A program made the position numbers and the translations under genes. This document shows, in pieces, positions 43,249-51,815 of a DNA stretch of 64,000 bases. This stretch comes from Polymorphobacter megasporae (GTDB lineage Bacteria > Pseudomonadota > Alphaproteobacteria > Sphingomonadales > Sphingomonadaceae). The stretch is from assembly GCF_018982885.2 (NCBI RefSeq), contig NZ_CP081849.1:124001-188000 (forward strand), written 5' to 3'. Below the pieces are notes generated by a model that saw only the letters and a program-made list of their open reading frames with translations, ran no database searches and was not told where the DNA came from. Position 1 is the stretch's first letter. Each line of letters begins with the position of its first letter.

Positions 43249-44507
43249 GGCCGACCTCCCGCGGCGAGCTGGCTGCCGATCGCCTGGTAGACGGCGAGCG
43301 AGCGCAGGGGCACATGATCACCGAGCCGGCCGAGCGTGATACCCGCAGCAACACCGGTACGGCGGGCGGCGCCGCTGCCGCCGGTGCGATGACTGCGGTC
43401 GATGCGATACTGCTTGCGGCCTTCAAGAACCGGGTGCTCGGCGATGACACGGCCGAGCTCGAGGATGCGGACCAGATCGGGCAGTTGCTGGACCTCGACC
43501 ACCCGCCGGGTGCGATCGGGGACGCTATAGAAGTTGCCGCCGACGGCGACGAAGCCGTCGTGGCTGACGCGGCGCTCGAGCTTGAGCACGGCATCGAAGC
43601 GGTGAACGGGCAACGTCTGCAGCTCGGGCTGCTCGGCAGCGAACGCCTCGGCCACGACACGCTGGGTCGTGCCGTGGACGCGGACGTTGGCGACGGTGGC
43701 GAGCCAGTCGGCCAGCTGGAGGTTGAGATCGTCGAGGTCGCGGAAGCGGCGGCCAAGGAAGAAGTCCTGCCGGATGTAGCTGAACGGCCGCTCGACCTTA
43801 CCCTTGGTCTTCGCCCGATACGGCCGGCAGGCGCGGGGCTGGAAGCGATAATGCCCGGCGAGCGCCAGCAGAGAGCGGTTGTAGACGATGTGGCCGGCAT
43901 CATCCTCGCCGGTGACCGCAGTCTTCATGCGGTCGTAAAGGATCTCGATCGGCGTCCCGCCGAGCGCAGCAAACGCCTGCATGTGACAGCGCAGCAGCGT
44001 CTGCAGATCCTGGTGCATGACGTACCGCGCGAAGATGAAGCGCGAGTGGCCGAGCACCAGGCTGAACAGCCAGACGATGCGGCTGGTGCCGGGATCGTCG
44101 GTGAAGTCGACGACGAAGCGGGCAAAGTCGACCTGCGCCTGTACCCCCGCCGGGGTCTCGAAGCGCACCTCGTACGGCTTGGGTCCGTTCGCCGGCCGGA
44201 TCGCAGCGAGATAGCGCTTCACCGCGGTGTAGGCGCCGGCGTAGCCGAGCTCCCGGATCTCGCGCGTCAGCCGGGCGGCGCTGAGATCGGGAAAGGCCAT
44301 CACCCGCTCGCGCAGGAAGTCCATGAACGAGCCCAGCTTGCTCGGGCGCCCGACCGAGCGCGGCCCGTAAGCCGGCGCCTCGATCCCGCGCTCGATATAC
44401 TTGCGCACGGTCTTGGGGTCGCGCCCGGTCCGCCGGGCAATCGCGGTAATCGACACGCCCTGTCGATGCAGCTCAAGGATCATCATCAGCTCTCCAAGTC
44501 GAACCAT
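43245..44507 (-). CDS. istA: IstA-type transposase of the IS21 element
   Basis: 420 residues. An N-terminal helix-turn-helix (VSITAIARRTGRDPKTVRKY) is followed by the rve catalytic core with VQAQVDFARFVVDFTDDPG, GGTPIEILYDRMKTAV and KVERPFSYIRQDFFLGRRF (D, D, E), then the C-terminal beta region VAVGGNFYSVPDRTRR. ATG 44507 is preferred because it leads into MVRLGELMMILELHRQG, the usual IstA start; an upstream ATG would add 11 residues. Confidence 0.9.
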   Translation of the reverse strand: MVRLGELMMILELHRQGVSITAIARRTGRDPKTVRKYIERGIEAPAYGPRSVGRPSKLGSFMDFLRERVMAFPDLSAARLTREIRELGYAGAYTAVKRYLAAIRPANGPKPYEVRFETPAGVQAQVDFARFVVDFTDDPGTSRIVWLFSLVLGHSRFIFARYVMHQDLQTLLRCHMQAFAALGGTPIEILYDRMKTAVTGEDDAGHIVYNRSLLALAGHYRFQPRACRPYRAKTKGKVERPFSYIRQDFFLGRRFRDLDDLNLQLADWLATVANVRVHGTTQRVVAEAFAAEQPELQTLPVHRFDAVLKLERRVSHDGFVAVGGNFYSVPDRTRRVVEVQQLPDLVRILELGRVIAEHPVLEGRKQYRIDRSHRTGGSGAARRTGVAAGITLGRLGDHVPLRSLAVYQAIGSQLAAGGRP

Positions 44508-44550
44508 CGCCGCCTCCCGTCTCCACGGAGGAACTGGCATCGATGGCGGC

Positions 44551-44592
44551 TCGGTTCATTCCGGCGGGGCTAGCCCCGCCGGAATGAACCGA
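44551..44592. repeat. 42-bp perfect palindrome upstream of istA
   Basis: Halves of 21 bases starting tcggttcattccggcggggc, centred on CTAG. It lies between the IS21 right end and istA, where it would fold into a very stable hairpin in any transcript entering from outside. It probably limits transposase expression from neighbouring promoters. Confidence 0.8.
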
Positions 44593-44656
44593 AAGGAATG
44601 CCAATCAGGGAATTTTCAAAGCCCACTTTTGCGGAGAATTGCAGGACCGATGACAC

Positions 44657-44713
44657 CTCCTTCAGGATGCCGATGATCTGCTCTTCCGAAAACTGCTTCC
44701 GCTTCATCTGTCC
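44657..44713 (-). pseudogene. IS3 OrfA, N-terminal part
   Basis: From ATG (about 44713, after GGAGGGACGGAC) the minus strand reads MKRKQFSEEQIIGILKE up to the IS21 boundary. It is the missing start of the orfA whose remainder is at 42091-42310. Confidence 0.8.
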
Positions 44714-44771
44714 GTCCCTCCAATGGGTCGGACTCTAGCTCCAGATGGAGGAAAAAACGGGGGTCACGTCA

Positions 44772-45142
44772 ACACCGCAGCAGTGAATTGTTAGATCACC
44801 GATATACGGTAGACTTCCAAAAATTCCTCACCTTTCACAGTTTTGATTAAATAGGGTTGTGAAAACGCTTCCGCGCGAGCGCGGCGACCTCGATCAGCCG
44901 GGTTTTAGACTTAGTTGTTTGTTAAACCTACCGTATATCAACGACTTGGCGCTACCGTATACTGATGTCCCAAAAATGTACGGAAGCCCTCCAGGGAGAA
45001 GCGGCTAAAGCGACTGCCAGCCCTCGCAAATCACGTGCGTCCTGACCGCCGTCTTACTCGAAGGACTCCATGATGAGAGGTCTGAAGGGTAGACAGGCGT
45101 CCGTTGGATATTGGCCGGCGAGAGGCTGCTTTTCGTTATCGC
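44772..45142. other. Intergenic with inverted and direct repeats
   Basis: The 12-mer gatatacggtag (44801-44812) recurs inverted at 44928-44939 and partly again at 44952-44961, 24 bases further. The last belongs to 44948-44985, which resembles the Tn3-type terminal repeat at 5975-6012. No gene is seen. It is likely a patch of old transposon ends. Confidence 0.5.
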
Positions 45143-45268
45143 TCACCCGTGCCCGATCCAGGCGCGCAGGATCAGCGAGACGACACCGACCGTCGCGACG
45201 CCCGCCGCCCACAAGCCGACGAACCACAGCCAGCACTTCAGTCCCGGTGGCAAAACCAGCGTCCTCAA
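45143..45268 (-). CDS. Small DUF2474-type subunit of cytochrome bd oxidase
   Basis: 41 residues, one membrane helix: LPPGLKCWLWFVGLWAAGVA then TVGVVSLILRAW. Small single-helix proteins of the CydX/DUF2474 type follow cydB in many proteobacteria and stabilise the oxidase. The only start that keeps the basic N-terminus is a TTG overlapping the cydB TGA (TTGA). It is too short for usual gene-length cut-offs. Confidence 0.65.
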   Translation of the reverse strand: MRTLVLPPGLKCWLWFVGLWAAGVATVGVVSLILRAWIGHG

Positions 45269-46263
45269 TGGTACCCTTCGTCGCCGACCTTGCCGCGAAA
45301 CACCCAGTAGGCATAGCCGGTGTACGCAAGGATGACCGGAACCATGATACCGACGCCCACCAGCATGAAGATCTGGCTCGCCGGTGGTGCGGCGGCGTCC
45401 CAGATGGTGATCGACGGCGGTACCAGATACGGGAACATGCTGATGCCGAGCCCGACGAAACTGAGCAGGAAGACGCCGAGCGCGAGCAGGAACGGGACGA
45501 GCTCGGCCCGCCGCGACAGGCTGCGGACGAACAGCAGCGCGGCAACGCCGACGAGGATCGGGACGGGCGCGGTCAGGTAGATGCCCGGTGCGCGCAGCCA
45601 GCGATCGTAATAGTTGTAGCTGAGGAACGGCGTCGCCGCGCTGACGGCGACGACCGCTGCCAGCGTCGCTCCGCCGAGCCACGGCGCGAGCCGGTAGCAC
45701 CGCTCCTGCAACGCTCCTTCCGTCCGATAGATCAACCAGCACGTGCCAAGCAGACCGTAGCCGATGACGACCGCGATACCCGTCAGCAGGCTGAACGGCG
45801 TCAGCCAGTCCCACCAGCCGCCGCCGTAACTGCGGCCGTGAACGGTGATTCCCTGCAGGATCGCGCCCAGCGTGATACCCTGTGCCAGCGCCGCCACCGT
45901 CGAGCCGAAGGCAAACGCCGCGTCCCAGATCCACAGTCGGCCGGTGCGCGCACGGAACTCGAACGCGACACCGCGGAACACCAGCCCGAGCAGCATCGCG
46001 ATAATTGGCACATAGACGGCCGGCATGATTACCGCATAGGCGAGCGGGAACGCTGCGAGCAGTCCGCCGCCGCCGAGCACCAGCCACGTCTCGTTGCCGT
46101 CCCAAACCGGGGCGACCGAGTTGATCGCTGCGTTGCGCGCCTCGCCCCTGGCGATCCACGGGAACAGAATGCCGATGCCAAGGTCGAAGCCGTCCATGAT
46201 GACGTAGGCGAACACCGCGAACGCGATGATGCCGGCCCAGACGATGGTGAGGTCGATGTTCAT
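45265..46263 (-). CDS. cydB: Cytochrome bd ubiquinol oxidase subunit II
   Basis: 332 residues with about eight membrane helices. It starts IVWAGIIAFAVFAYVIMDGF DLGIG, the usual N-terminus of CydB, and includes VWDGNETWLVLGGGGLLAAF and WDWLTPFSLLTGIAVVIGYG. With CydA it forms the quinol oxidase that reduces oxygen without proton pumping, active under low oxygen or with respiratory inhibitors. It begins 3 bases after cydA. Confidence 0.95.
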   Translation of the reverse strand: MNIDLTIVWAGIIAFAVFAYVIMDGFDLGIGILFPWIARGEARNAAINSVAPVWDGNETWLVLGGGGLLAAFPLAYAVIMPAVYVPIIAMLLGLVFRGVAFEFRARTGRLWIWDAAFAFGSTVAALAQGITLGAILQGITVHGRSYGGGWWDWLTPFSLLTGIAVVIGYGLLGTCWLIYRTEGALQERCYRLAPWLGGATLAAVVAVSAATPFLSYNYYDRWLRAPGIYLTAPVPILVGVAALLFVRSLSRRAELVPFLLALGVFLLSFVGLGISMFPYLVPPSITIWDAAAPPASQIFMLVGVGIMVPVILAYTGYAYWVFRGKVGDEGYH

Positions 46264-46266
46264 GAC

Positions 46267-47697
46267 CTATTCTGCCGGGCTCAGGATCGAGGGATCGAGC
46301 TGAGGGGCCGGCGTGATGCCGGCAGTACGGGTAACGTCGCCGCGAGACGGTCCGCTCTCGCCCGGATGCGGTGAGTGCCCCATCAGCTTGAGAATGAACC
46401 ATGTGCCGGTGCCGAACACTGCGAAATAGACGAGAACGAAGGCGATCAACGACGACGCCACCGCCGGCGCTTGCAGCGGCGACACCGACTGCGCCGTCCG
46501 CAGCAGGTGGAAGACGGTGAACGGCTGCCGCCCGCTTTCGGTCGTCGCCCAGCCGGCGATCACCGCGACGAAGCCGGTCGGCCCCATCAGCACGGCGAAG
46601 CGGTGCATCCACGGCCAGCCGTAGAGATTGCCCGTCGCCCGCGCGACGAGGCTCCACAGCCCGAGCGCGGCCATGCCGACGCCGATGGCGACCATGATGC
46701 GAAACGTCCAGAAAACGATGTTGACCGGGGCCCAATCGCGGCGCGGAAAGGCGTCGAGACCGGCGATCGGGGCATGCAGGTCGTTCTTCAGGACCAGTGA
46801 GCCGAGCAGGGGAATCTCGACCGCGTGGCGCATGACGCCGTTTGCCTGATCCGGAATGCCGAACAGCGTCAGCGGCGCGCCGTGCGGATAACTGCGGTAG
46901 TCGCCTTCCATCGCGGCGATCTTTGCCGGCTGGTAGGCGAGCGTGTTCTCGCCCTGGGTGTGGCCGGCGACGATCTGCAGCGGCGCGACGATCGCCGCCA
47001 TCCACATCGCCATCGAGAACATGACGCGGGTGCTTTCGCTCGGACCTTCGCGGTGATGGCGCTCGCGCAGCAGGTGCCATGCGCCGACCCCGCCGACGAC
47101 GAAGGCGACAGTCAGATAGGCCCCGAGGACGGTGTGCACCAATCGGTACGGCATCGACGGGTTGAAGATCACCACCCACCAGTCGAGCGGGATGAATTGG
47201 CCATGTGCGTTGACTCCATAGCCCTGCGGCGTCTGCATCCACGAATTGACGACGATGATCCAGAACGCCGAGATGAAGGTGCCGGCCGCGACCGCGAGCG
47301 TCGCGGTGAAGTGCAATTTGCGTCCGACTCGCTCCATGCCGAACAGCATGACGCCGAGGAAGCCGGCCTCGAGGAAGAAGGCGGTCAGCACTTCGTAGGC
47401 CATCAGCGGCCCGATCACCGGCCCCGCCTTATCGGAGAACACCGCCCAGTTGGTGCCGAACTGGTACGCCATGACGATGCCCGAAACGACGCCCATTCCG
47501 AAGGCGATGGCGAAGATCTTCAGCCAATATTTGAACAGCGTCAGATAGACTTCGGTGCCGGTCCGCAGCCACAGGCCCTCGAGCACCGCGAGATAACTCG
47601 CCAGCCCGATCGACAGCGCCGGAAAGATGAAGTGGAACGACACGGTGAAGGCGAACTGCGCCCGCGCGAGGTCGATCGCCGAGACGTTATCAAACAT
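46267..47697 (-). CDS. cydA: Cytochrome bd ubiquinol oxidase subunit I
   Basis: 476 residues. The N-terminal ARAQFAFTVSFHFIFPALSI holds the haem-ligand His region. Other features are GMGVVSGIVMAYQFGTNWAV, AFFLEAGFLGVMLFGMERVG, the quinol-binding loop GENTLAYQPAKIAAMEG (KxxxxE) and a C-terminal GWATTESGRQPFTVFHLLRT. The short Q-loop is of the CioA (cyanide-insensitive) type. First gene of the cydA-cydB-small-subunit operon. No FNR box was found in the spacer upstream. Confidence 0.95.
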   Translation of the reverse strand: MFDNVSAIDLARAQFAFTVSFHFIFPALSIGLASYLAVLEGLWLRTGTEVYLTLFKYWLKIFAIAFGMGVVSGIVMAYQFGTNWAVFSDKAGPVIGPLMAYEVLTAFFLEAGFLGVMLFGMERVGRKLHFTATLAVAAGTFISAFWIIVVNSWMQTPQGYGVNAHGQFIPLDWWVVIFNPSMPYRLVHTVLGAYLTVAFVVGGVGAWHLLRERHHREGPSESTRVMFSMAMWMAAIVAPLQIVAGHTQGENTLAYQPAKIAAMEGDYRSYPHGAPLTLFGIPDQANGVMRHAVEIPLLGSLVLKNDLHAPIAGLDAFPRRDWAPVNIVFWTFRIMVAIGVGMAALGLWSLVARATGNLYGWPWMHRFAVLMGPTGFVAVIAGWATTESGRQPFTVFHLLRTAQSVSPLQAPAVASSLIAFVLVYFAVFGTGTWFILKLMGHSPHPGESGPSRGDVTRTAGITPAPQLDPSILSPAE

Positions 47698-47972
47698 TGC
47701 TGACGTCTGCCCTCAAAGTGCTCTCCCAAGCGGCTAACGGCCGATCTGAAAGACTTACAAGCGCCGCTTCGCGGTGCGACGTCAGCCATCGGAAACTACT
47801 CATGCGCAGCCAACTGATCGCGCAGGGGGCGCTAACCTGCGTCAGCGTTTTGTATCGCGCTGTAAATCTGGACCATCTGGGTAGAATCCGAGCCTGTCGC
47901 TCCCGCGCTTGAAGCGCAATCTCGCGTCGCAGCCCGCCGCTTCACGGCGAGCGATGCATGAGATACGCGATG

Positions 47973-48620
47973 ATGAGCGACACGCTTTTGCGCGACACAG
48001 TCCAGACCGAGCTCGGTTGGGAGCCGCGGCTCGATGCTGGCAACATCGGCGTCACGGCCAAATCCGGTGTCGTCACCCTCACTGGCAATGTCCACTCATT
48101 TGCCGAGAAATATGCCGCGGAAACCGCGACGCGACGTGTGAGGGGCGTCAAGGCTGTCGCCGAGGAGCTCGAGGTGCACTTGCCGTTTTCGGTCAAACGC
48201 GACGACCGGGATATTGCGGCAGCCATCGTCAACCGCTTCGCGTGGGACACCCAGGTCCCACACGACCACGTTAGGGCAACGGTCGAGAAGGGCCGCGTCA
48301 CGCTGACCGGCGAGGTCGAATGGCAGTTCCAGAAAGAGGCGGCCGAAGAGCATGTCCGCTATCTGTTGGGCGTCGTCGGCGTATCCAATCAGCTTACGTT
48401 GAAAGCCCGGATCAATACGGAAAACATCCGTGATGACATTGACCATGCACTCGGCCGGTCGTGGTTCTTCGATCCGGAAACAATTCAGGTAACCGCCGAC
48501 GGCGGCAAGGTGAAGCTGACCGGCACCGCACAAAGCCCATACGACCGAATGCTTGCTGGCTCCACCGCGTGGGCAGCGCCGGGCGCGACCTCGGTCGAAA
48601 ACGACATACGCGTCGTTTGA
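47973..48620 (+). CDS. BON-domain protein
   Basis: 215 residues composed of three BON domains: VTAKSGVVTLTGNVHSFAEK, VRATVEKGRVTLTGEVEWQF and VTADGGKVKLTGTAQSPYDR. BON domains bind membranes or phospholipid and occur in OsmY and other stress proteins. No signal peptide is present, so this copy is probably cytoplasmic. ATG 47973 is one of three close in-frame starts (47958, 47970). It is divergent from cydA with a 260-base spacer. Confidence 0.85.
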   Translation: MSDTLLRDTVQTELGWEPRLDAGNIGVTAKSGVVTLTGNVHSFAEKYAAETATRRVRGVKAVAEELEVHLPFSVKRDDRDIAAAIVNRFAWDTQVPHDHVRATVEKGRVTLTGEVEWQFQKEAAEEHVRYLLGVVGVSNQLTLKARINTENIRDDIDHALGRSWFFDPETIQVTADGGKVKLTGTAQSPYDRMLAGSTAWAAPGATSVENDIRVV

Positions 48621-48673
48621 TCGCCTCGGCCCCGAGTTGGAAACCGGCGCGAGGCCATGACTTCAGGACAGCA

Positions 48674-48784
48674 ATGGGCCGCATCGTTCTCGCAATGATC
48701 GTGATGTTGTTGGTGGGCGGCTTTGCGGCCGCCCATGCCGCTCGGCCATATCTGTCGCAGCTGTTCGATGGGATATCACATTGA
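48674..48784 (+). CDS. Possible 36-residue membrane protein
   Basis: MGRIVLAMIVMLLVGGFAAA followed by HAARPYLSQLF is one hydrophobic helix with a short tail. AGGACA lies 5 bases before the ATG. It resembles short sphingomonad single-helix proteins but has no recognised family, and the frame could be chance. Confidence 0.3.
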   Translation: MGRIVLAMIVMLLVGGFAAAHAARPYLSQLFDGISH

Positions 48785-48827
48785 GAATCAACGGGAGGCT
48801 GACCGTCGCGATTTCACGATTGCGATG

Positions 48828-48956
48828 CTCGCGGCAGCGCTCGTAGAGCTCCTCACGATCGCCCCGGCCGCTGAAGTCCCCAGCTTCGCGGTGCAGACAG
48901 GCCAGCCGTGTCAGGCATGCCACGATAGCGGCCGGGCTGGATGCGCCCATTCTTAA
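48828..48956 (+). pseudogene. N-terminal scrap of a c-type cytochrome-like protein
   Basis: Reads AAEVPSFAVQTGQPCQACHD after a hydrophobic leader. The CxxCH haem motif preceded by PxFAxQTG is the start of a family of about 400-residue exported proteins, but the frame ends after 20 more residues. Likely a deletion remnant. Confidence 0.45.
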
Positions 48957-49204
48957 AGTTCAGCGCCGCCCGGCAGCCTCCCAAAACTGGACATTCGTTC
49001 AGCCGCGGCCCTTCGGCTTGGACCGGGCCGTAAGCGGTCAGGCGGTTTGGGCACGTGCCCCGGAAAAACAGCCGTTAATTCAGCGGCCCGGTGAGCAGAA
49101 CGATCAAGAGTCCGCTCCTTACTGAAACCGTACCGGCTAATGCCCGACTTCGGGGCGGATACTCTTACGCGCCGGGTTACAGCGAAATTTCTGTTTTAGG
49201 CCGA

Positions 49205-51016
49205 CTAATAAAAGGCTTTCGGTATAACCCGTCGGGTACTGCCATCCATCATCAAGAATGTGATCGGGGCGGTGCCTGAATTATCGCGGAGCAATGCAAC
49301 TCGCTCGTCCGTCCAGAGCGCCGATGCTTCGCCGTTCAATGCCGCGATTTGATCGCCAGCCTTGAACCCTGCCGCCTGCGCCGGACTACCGGGCGAGACG
49401 AACTGCACCATGAGCACGCCGTTCTCTCCCGACATGCTCAAGCCAAGGCGGTCCTTGTGGAAGGCTGACGAACCGGCATCAGCCAGCGGCACCGCGTAAA
49501 GCCGGTCCTGTGGATAATCGATCAGCAACCGGAACCTTGCCAGGACCGGAAGGCCAAGGTTGCCCACGACGCGATTTGAGTTCGATGCTGAAACGACGTC
49601 ACGGGTAAAACTCGCCGGGACATCATTAAAGGTGACGCCCGCAAACTCGATGCGGCGGAGGGTGGCTATAATTTCCGGGTGGAAGCCACCGACCGCCCCA
49701 CCAAGCACTTCGGAGCTCTTCCGGCCCGCGAGCAATTGGCGTGGTTGATAATAAGCTGGATAGACCTCCATTGGCGAGCCGTTGCCAAGGTCGAACTCAA
49801 ACTCGACGGGCGGCGCGTCTTCGACGCTGACCGGAACCGATCGGTTGCCGATGAGCCGTCTCAGCGGGACCGTGGCGGCACCTGGTGGCGGCGCCACGCC
49901 TGTCGGGTCGCGAAACGCAATCAGACGGTGCGGGAAATCGATATCGACAACCAGCTCGTTGAACAGTTCATCGCCGAGAACGAAAGGCATTGGGTGGCCG
50001 ATTCGCCGGGCGATTGGCTTCAGGTCGAGCGAGGCGACGGTCAATCCGGCGATCTTGAGGTTGCCGACTTCGACATCGACGTCACCTGCGAACCCCGCAG
50101 TATCAAGCCCGCCTGTACCCCCGGCGGTAACTCGCCCTGCGGCACTGATCCCGATTTGCTTCGCATAGTCGTTGTCGATCGTAGACACTGTCGCACCACT
50201 ATCGAGAAGCGCTAGTGTGTCATGACCATTGATCCTCGCCGGGATGAAAATGCGGTTGCCGTCGTAAAACTCGAAGTGCAGCCATCCAGTCGATGATGCT
50301 CCGCCGGTGAACGCCGTCTTCCTGATAAAGGATGGTCTGGTGAAGCTGCCCGGACCCGCAGGCTCGTTGATGTTCATGGTAATAACGCGATGCGTTTCGT
50401 TGTCGCTCGGCACAGCCCCCTCGATTGTTTTCAGAAATGGCATCCGAACCCCGTCGACGGGCCGCCAGTCGCTGAACCGCTCAATCTGCAGCTGCCGCTC
50501 TGCCGTCACTCGAATGCCGCCAAGTTCGCCGGATACCGGATCGACCAGAACATCGTAGATATCATCGTCGCCGAACGTAACCCGCACGGTGGCCCAGGTG
50601 CGGCCGCTGTCGGTAGTGGGTGCAGCAAGTTCGACTTTAGCCCCACCTCGACCACGCAACGCATCGGCAAATTGGAGGGCTGCACTGCGCCGCAACGACA
50701 GCGTGTCAATCAGGGCCATCGACTGCACTTGCGCGGCCGGGGTGACCTCCCACGCGCCATCGGGTGTCACCGCCTGGATCTGCTGCAACGGCCCCAGATC
50801 GAGGTCGACGCGACTGCGCCCGTCGCGAGCAGTGAGGATCTTCTCGGTTCCGTGAAGCCCACCGCTGTCGAGAGTATTCGACTCGCGGATTGACGACAGA
50901 TGTTCGAAAGCAATCCCACCGCGCCACACGGTGTAACGATCAATGATCGTCCTAAGATCGACCGACGCATCGACGTTTACAGGCGAAAGGAGCAAGGCGA
51001 CAAATGCTATCAACAT
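49205..51016 (-). CDS. Retropepsin-like aspartic protease with PDZ domain
   Basis: 603 residues with an N-terminal signal peptide (MLIAFVALLLSPVNVDA). Two retropepsin-like units follow: HDTLALLDSGATVSTIDNDY (D-S-G active-site motif, about residue 270) and a second, VEFEFDLGNGSPMEV (D-L-G, weaker). A C-terminal PDZ domain holds LGLSMSGENGVLMVQFVSPG. Such proteins are periplasmic; substrates are not known. It stands alone. Confidence 0.8.
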   Translation of the reverse strand: MLIAFVALLLSPVNVDASVDLRTIIDRYTVWRGGIAFEHLSSIRESNTLDSGGLHGTEKILTARDGRSRVDLDLGPLQQIQAVTPDGAWEVTPAAQVQSMALIDTLSLRRSAALQFADALRGRGGAKVELAAPTTDSGRTWATVRVTFGDDDIYDVLVDPVSGELGGIRVTAERQLQIERFSDWRPVDGVRMPFLKTIEGAVPSDNETHRVITMNINEPAGPGSFTRPSFIRKTAFTGGASSTGWLHFEFYDGNRIFIPARINGHDTLALLDSGATVSTIDNDYAKQIGISAAGRVTAGGTGGLDTAGFAGDVDVEVGNLKIAGLTVASLDLKPIARRIGHPMPFVLGDELFNELVVDIDFPHRLIAFRDPTGVAPPPGAATVPLRRLIGNRSVPVSVEDAPPVEFEFDLGNGSPMEVYPAYYQPRQLLAGRKSSEVLGGAVGGFHPEIIATLRRIEFAGVTFNDVPASFTRDVVSASNSNRVVGNLGLPVLARFRLLIDYPQDRLYAVPLADAGSSAFHKDRLGLSMSGENGVLMVQFVSPGSPAQAAGFKAGDQIAALNGEASALWTDERVALLRDNSGTAPITFLMMDGSTRRVIPKAFY

Positions 51017-51148
51017 GGGACCACCTCTAACTTCTCATTCGCCGACGACGCGCCGTATTAGGATAGCAATACAAGGCAATTGCTGTTTGATGACGGCTGC
51101 CGAAGAATTGTTACGATCTTTGTCGAAACGGCAATTTGATCGGGCGAT

Positions 51149-51745
51149 TTATCGAGCTGCGAAGACATAACGTAGGTCTAGCGAGGCCGCGATCAACTGG
51201 CTTGCAGCGCTTGCACTAAGCGCCGGCAGCGCCAGTACGACCGACGTGTCGATTTGCCGACCAGGAACGTTCCAATACGCTCGCAGGAGGGGTCCGATCG
51301 CTTCGTGCGGTACGAGGTTGAAACCGTGTCGTTTATAGAATTCAATTGCCCAGATCGCCGCTGCCCATGTTCCGATCAGACAGGGGTGATCACCAGCGCT
51401 TTGAAGATCAGCGATCAGCTTCGAGCCAACTCCGCGCCCCTGCACGTCTGGTCGAACATAGGCGTGACGAATCAGGGAGACGTTGCGTACCTGCTGGATA
51501 CCCATGACACCCACAAGTGATCCGTCTTGGACATACCCTGAGAAGACAACGCCGCCTGCCATCTCGATCCGAAGTTCCTCAACCGGCATGTACGGCTCGC
51601 GCCATCGGTCGGCTGGGATAACGCCGCGATACGCATCGGCGGCGGCATTGATCACCGCCAGAATGACAGACACGTCATTCTCGTCGCATCGTCGAATAAA
51701 CGGAGGGACCACAGTCCCAGAAGCGTGATCATCGTGAGGTCGCAT
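51149..51745 (-). CDS. GNAT-family N-acetyltransferase
   Basis: 198 residues. FIRRCDENDVSVILAVINAA starts the fold, GVMGIQQVRNVSLIRHAYVR then PDVQGRGVGSKLI is the acetyl-CoA-binding motif A (Q/RxxGxG), and AIWAIEFYKRHGF is the late conserved helix. ATG 51745 follows AGGAGA. It lies 71 bases after the AraC gene on the same strand and may share its transcript. Substrate unknown. Confidence 0.85.
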   Translation of the reverse strand: MRPHDDHASGTVVPPFIRRCDENDVSVILAVINAAADAYRGVIPADRWREPYMPVEELRIEMAGGVVFSGYVQDGSLVGVMGIQQVRNVSLIRHAYVRPDVQGRGVGSKLIADLQSAGDHPCLIGTWAAAIWAIEFYKRHGFNLVPHEAIGPLLRAYWNVPGRQIDTSVVLALPALSASAASQLIAASLDLRYVFAAR

Positions 51746-51815
51746 CGATCGTCTCCTATGGCGGACGATTGATGCCGGTGCACAAAGCGGCGGTCTTGAA
51801 CGAAATTGCAGCAGC

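Larger units (their letters stand above)
42311..44655 (-). mobile_element. IS21-family element with 5-bp target duplication
   Basis: The ends are TGTCA (42311) and TGACA (44651-44655). Extended inverted repeats share GTGGGC and AAAATTCCCT in both ends. CCTCC flanks it on both sides (42306-42310 and 44656-44660). It contains istA and istB in the standard order and is 2345 bp long. It looks complete and recent. Confidence 0.9.
41174..44771 (-). mobile_element. IS3-family element, split by an IS21-family element
   Basis: Terminal repeats begin tgacgtgacccccg at 41174 and, inverted, end at 44771. Between them are orfB, part of orfA, a complete IS21-type element (42311-44655) and the remaining orfA start with its leader. 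Removing the inner element and one copy of its 5-bp duplication restores orfA. I do not see a direct duplication flanking the IS3 element itself. Confidence 0.85.

Noticed and set aside
42397-44573. Long plus-strand frames over istA and istB
   Set aside because: Antisense shadows of the IS21 genes, acidic/Gly-rich and without motifs.
45143-47242. 699-codon minus-strand frame across cydA and cydB
   Set aside because: Shadow frame of the two oxidase genes; only its last 41 codons are real (DUF2474 gene).
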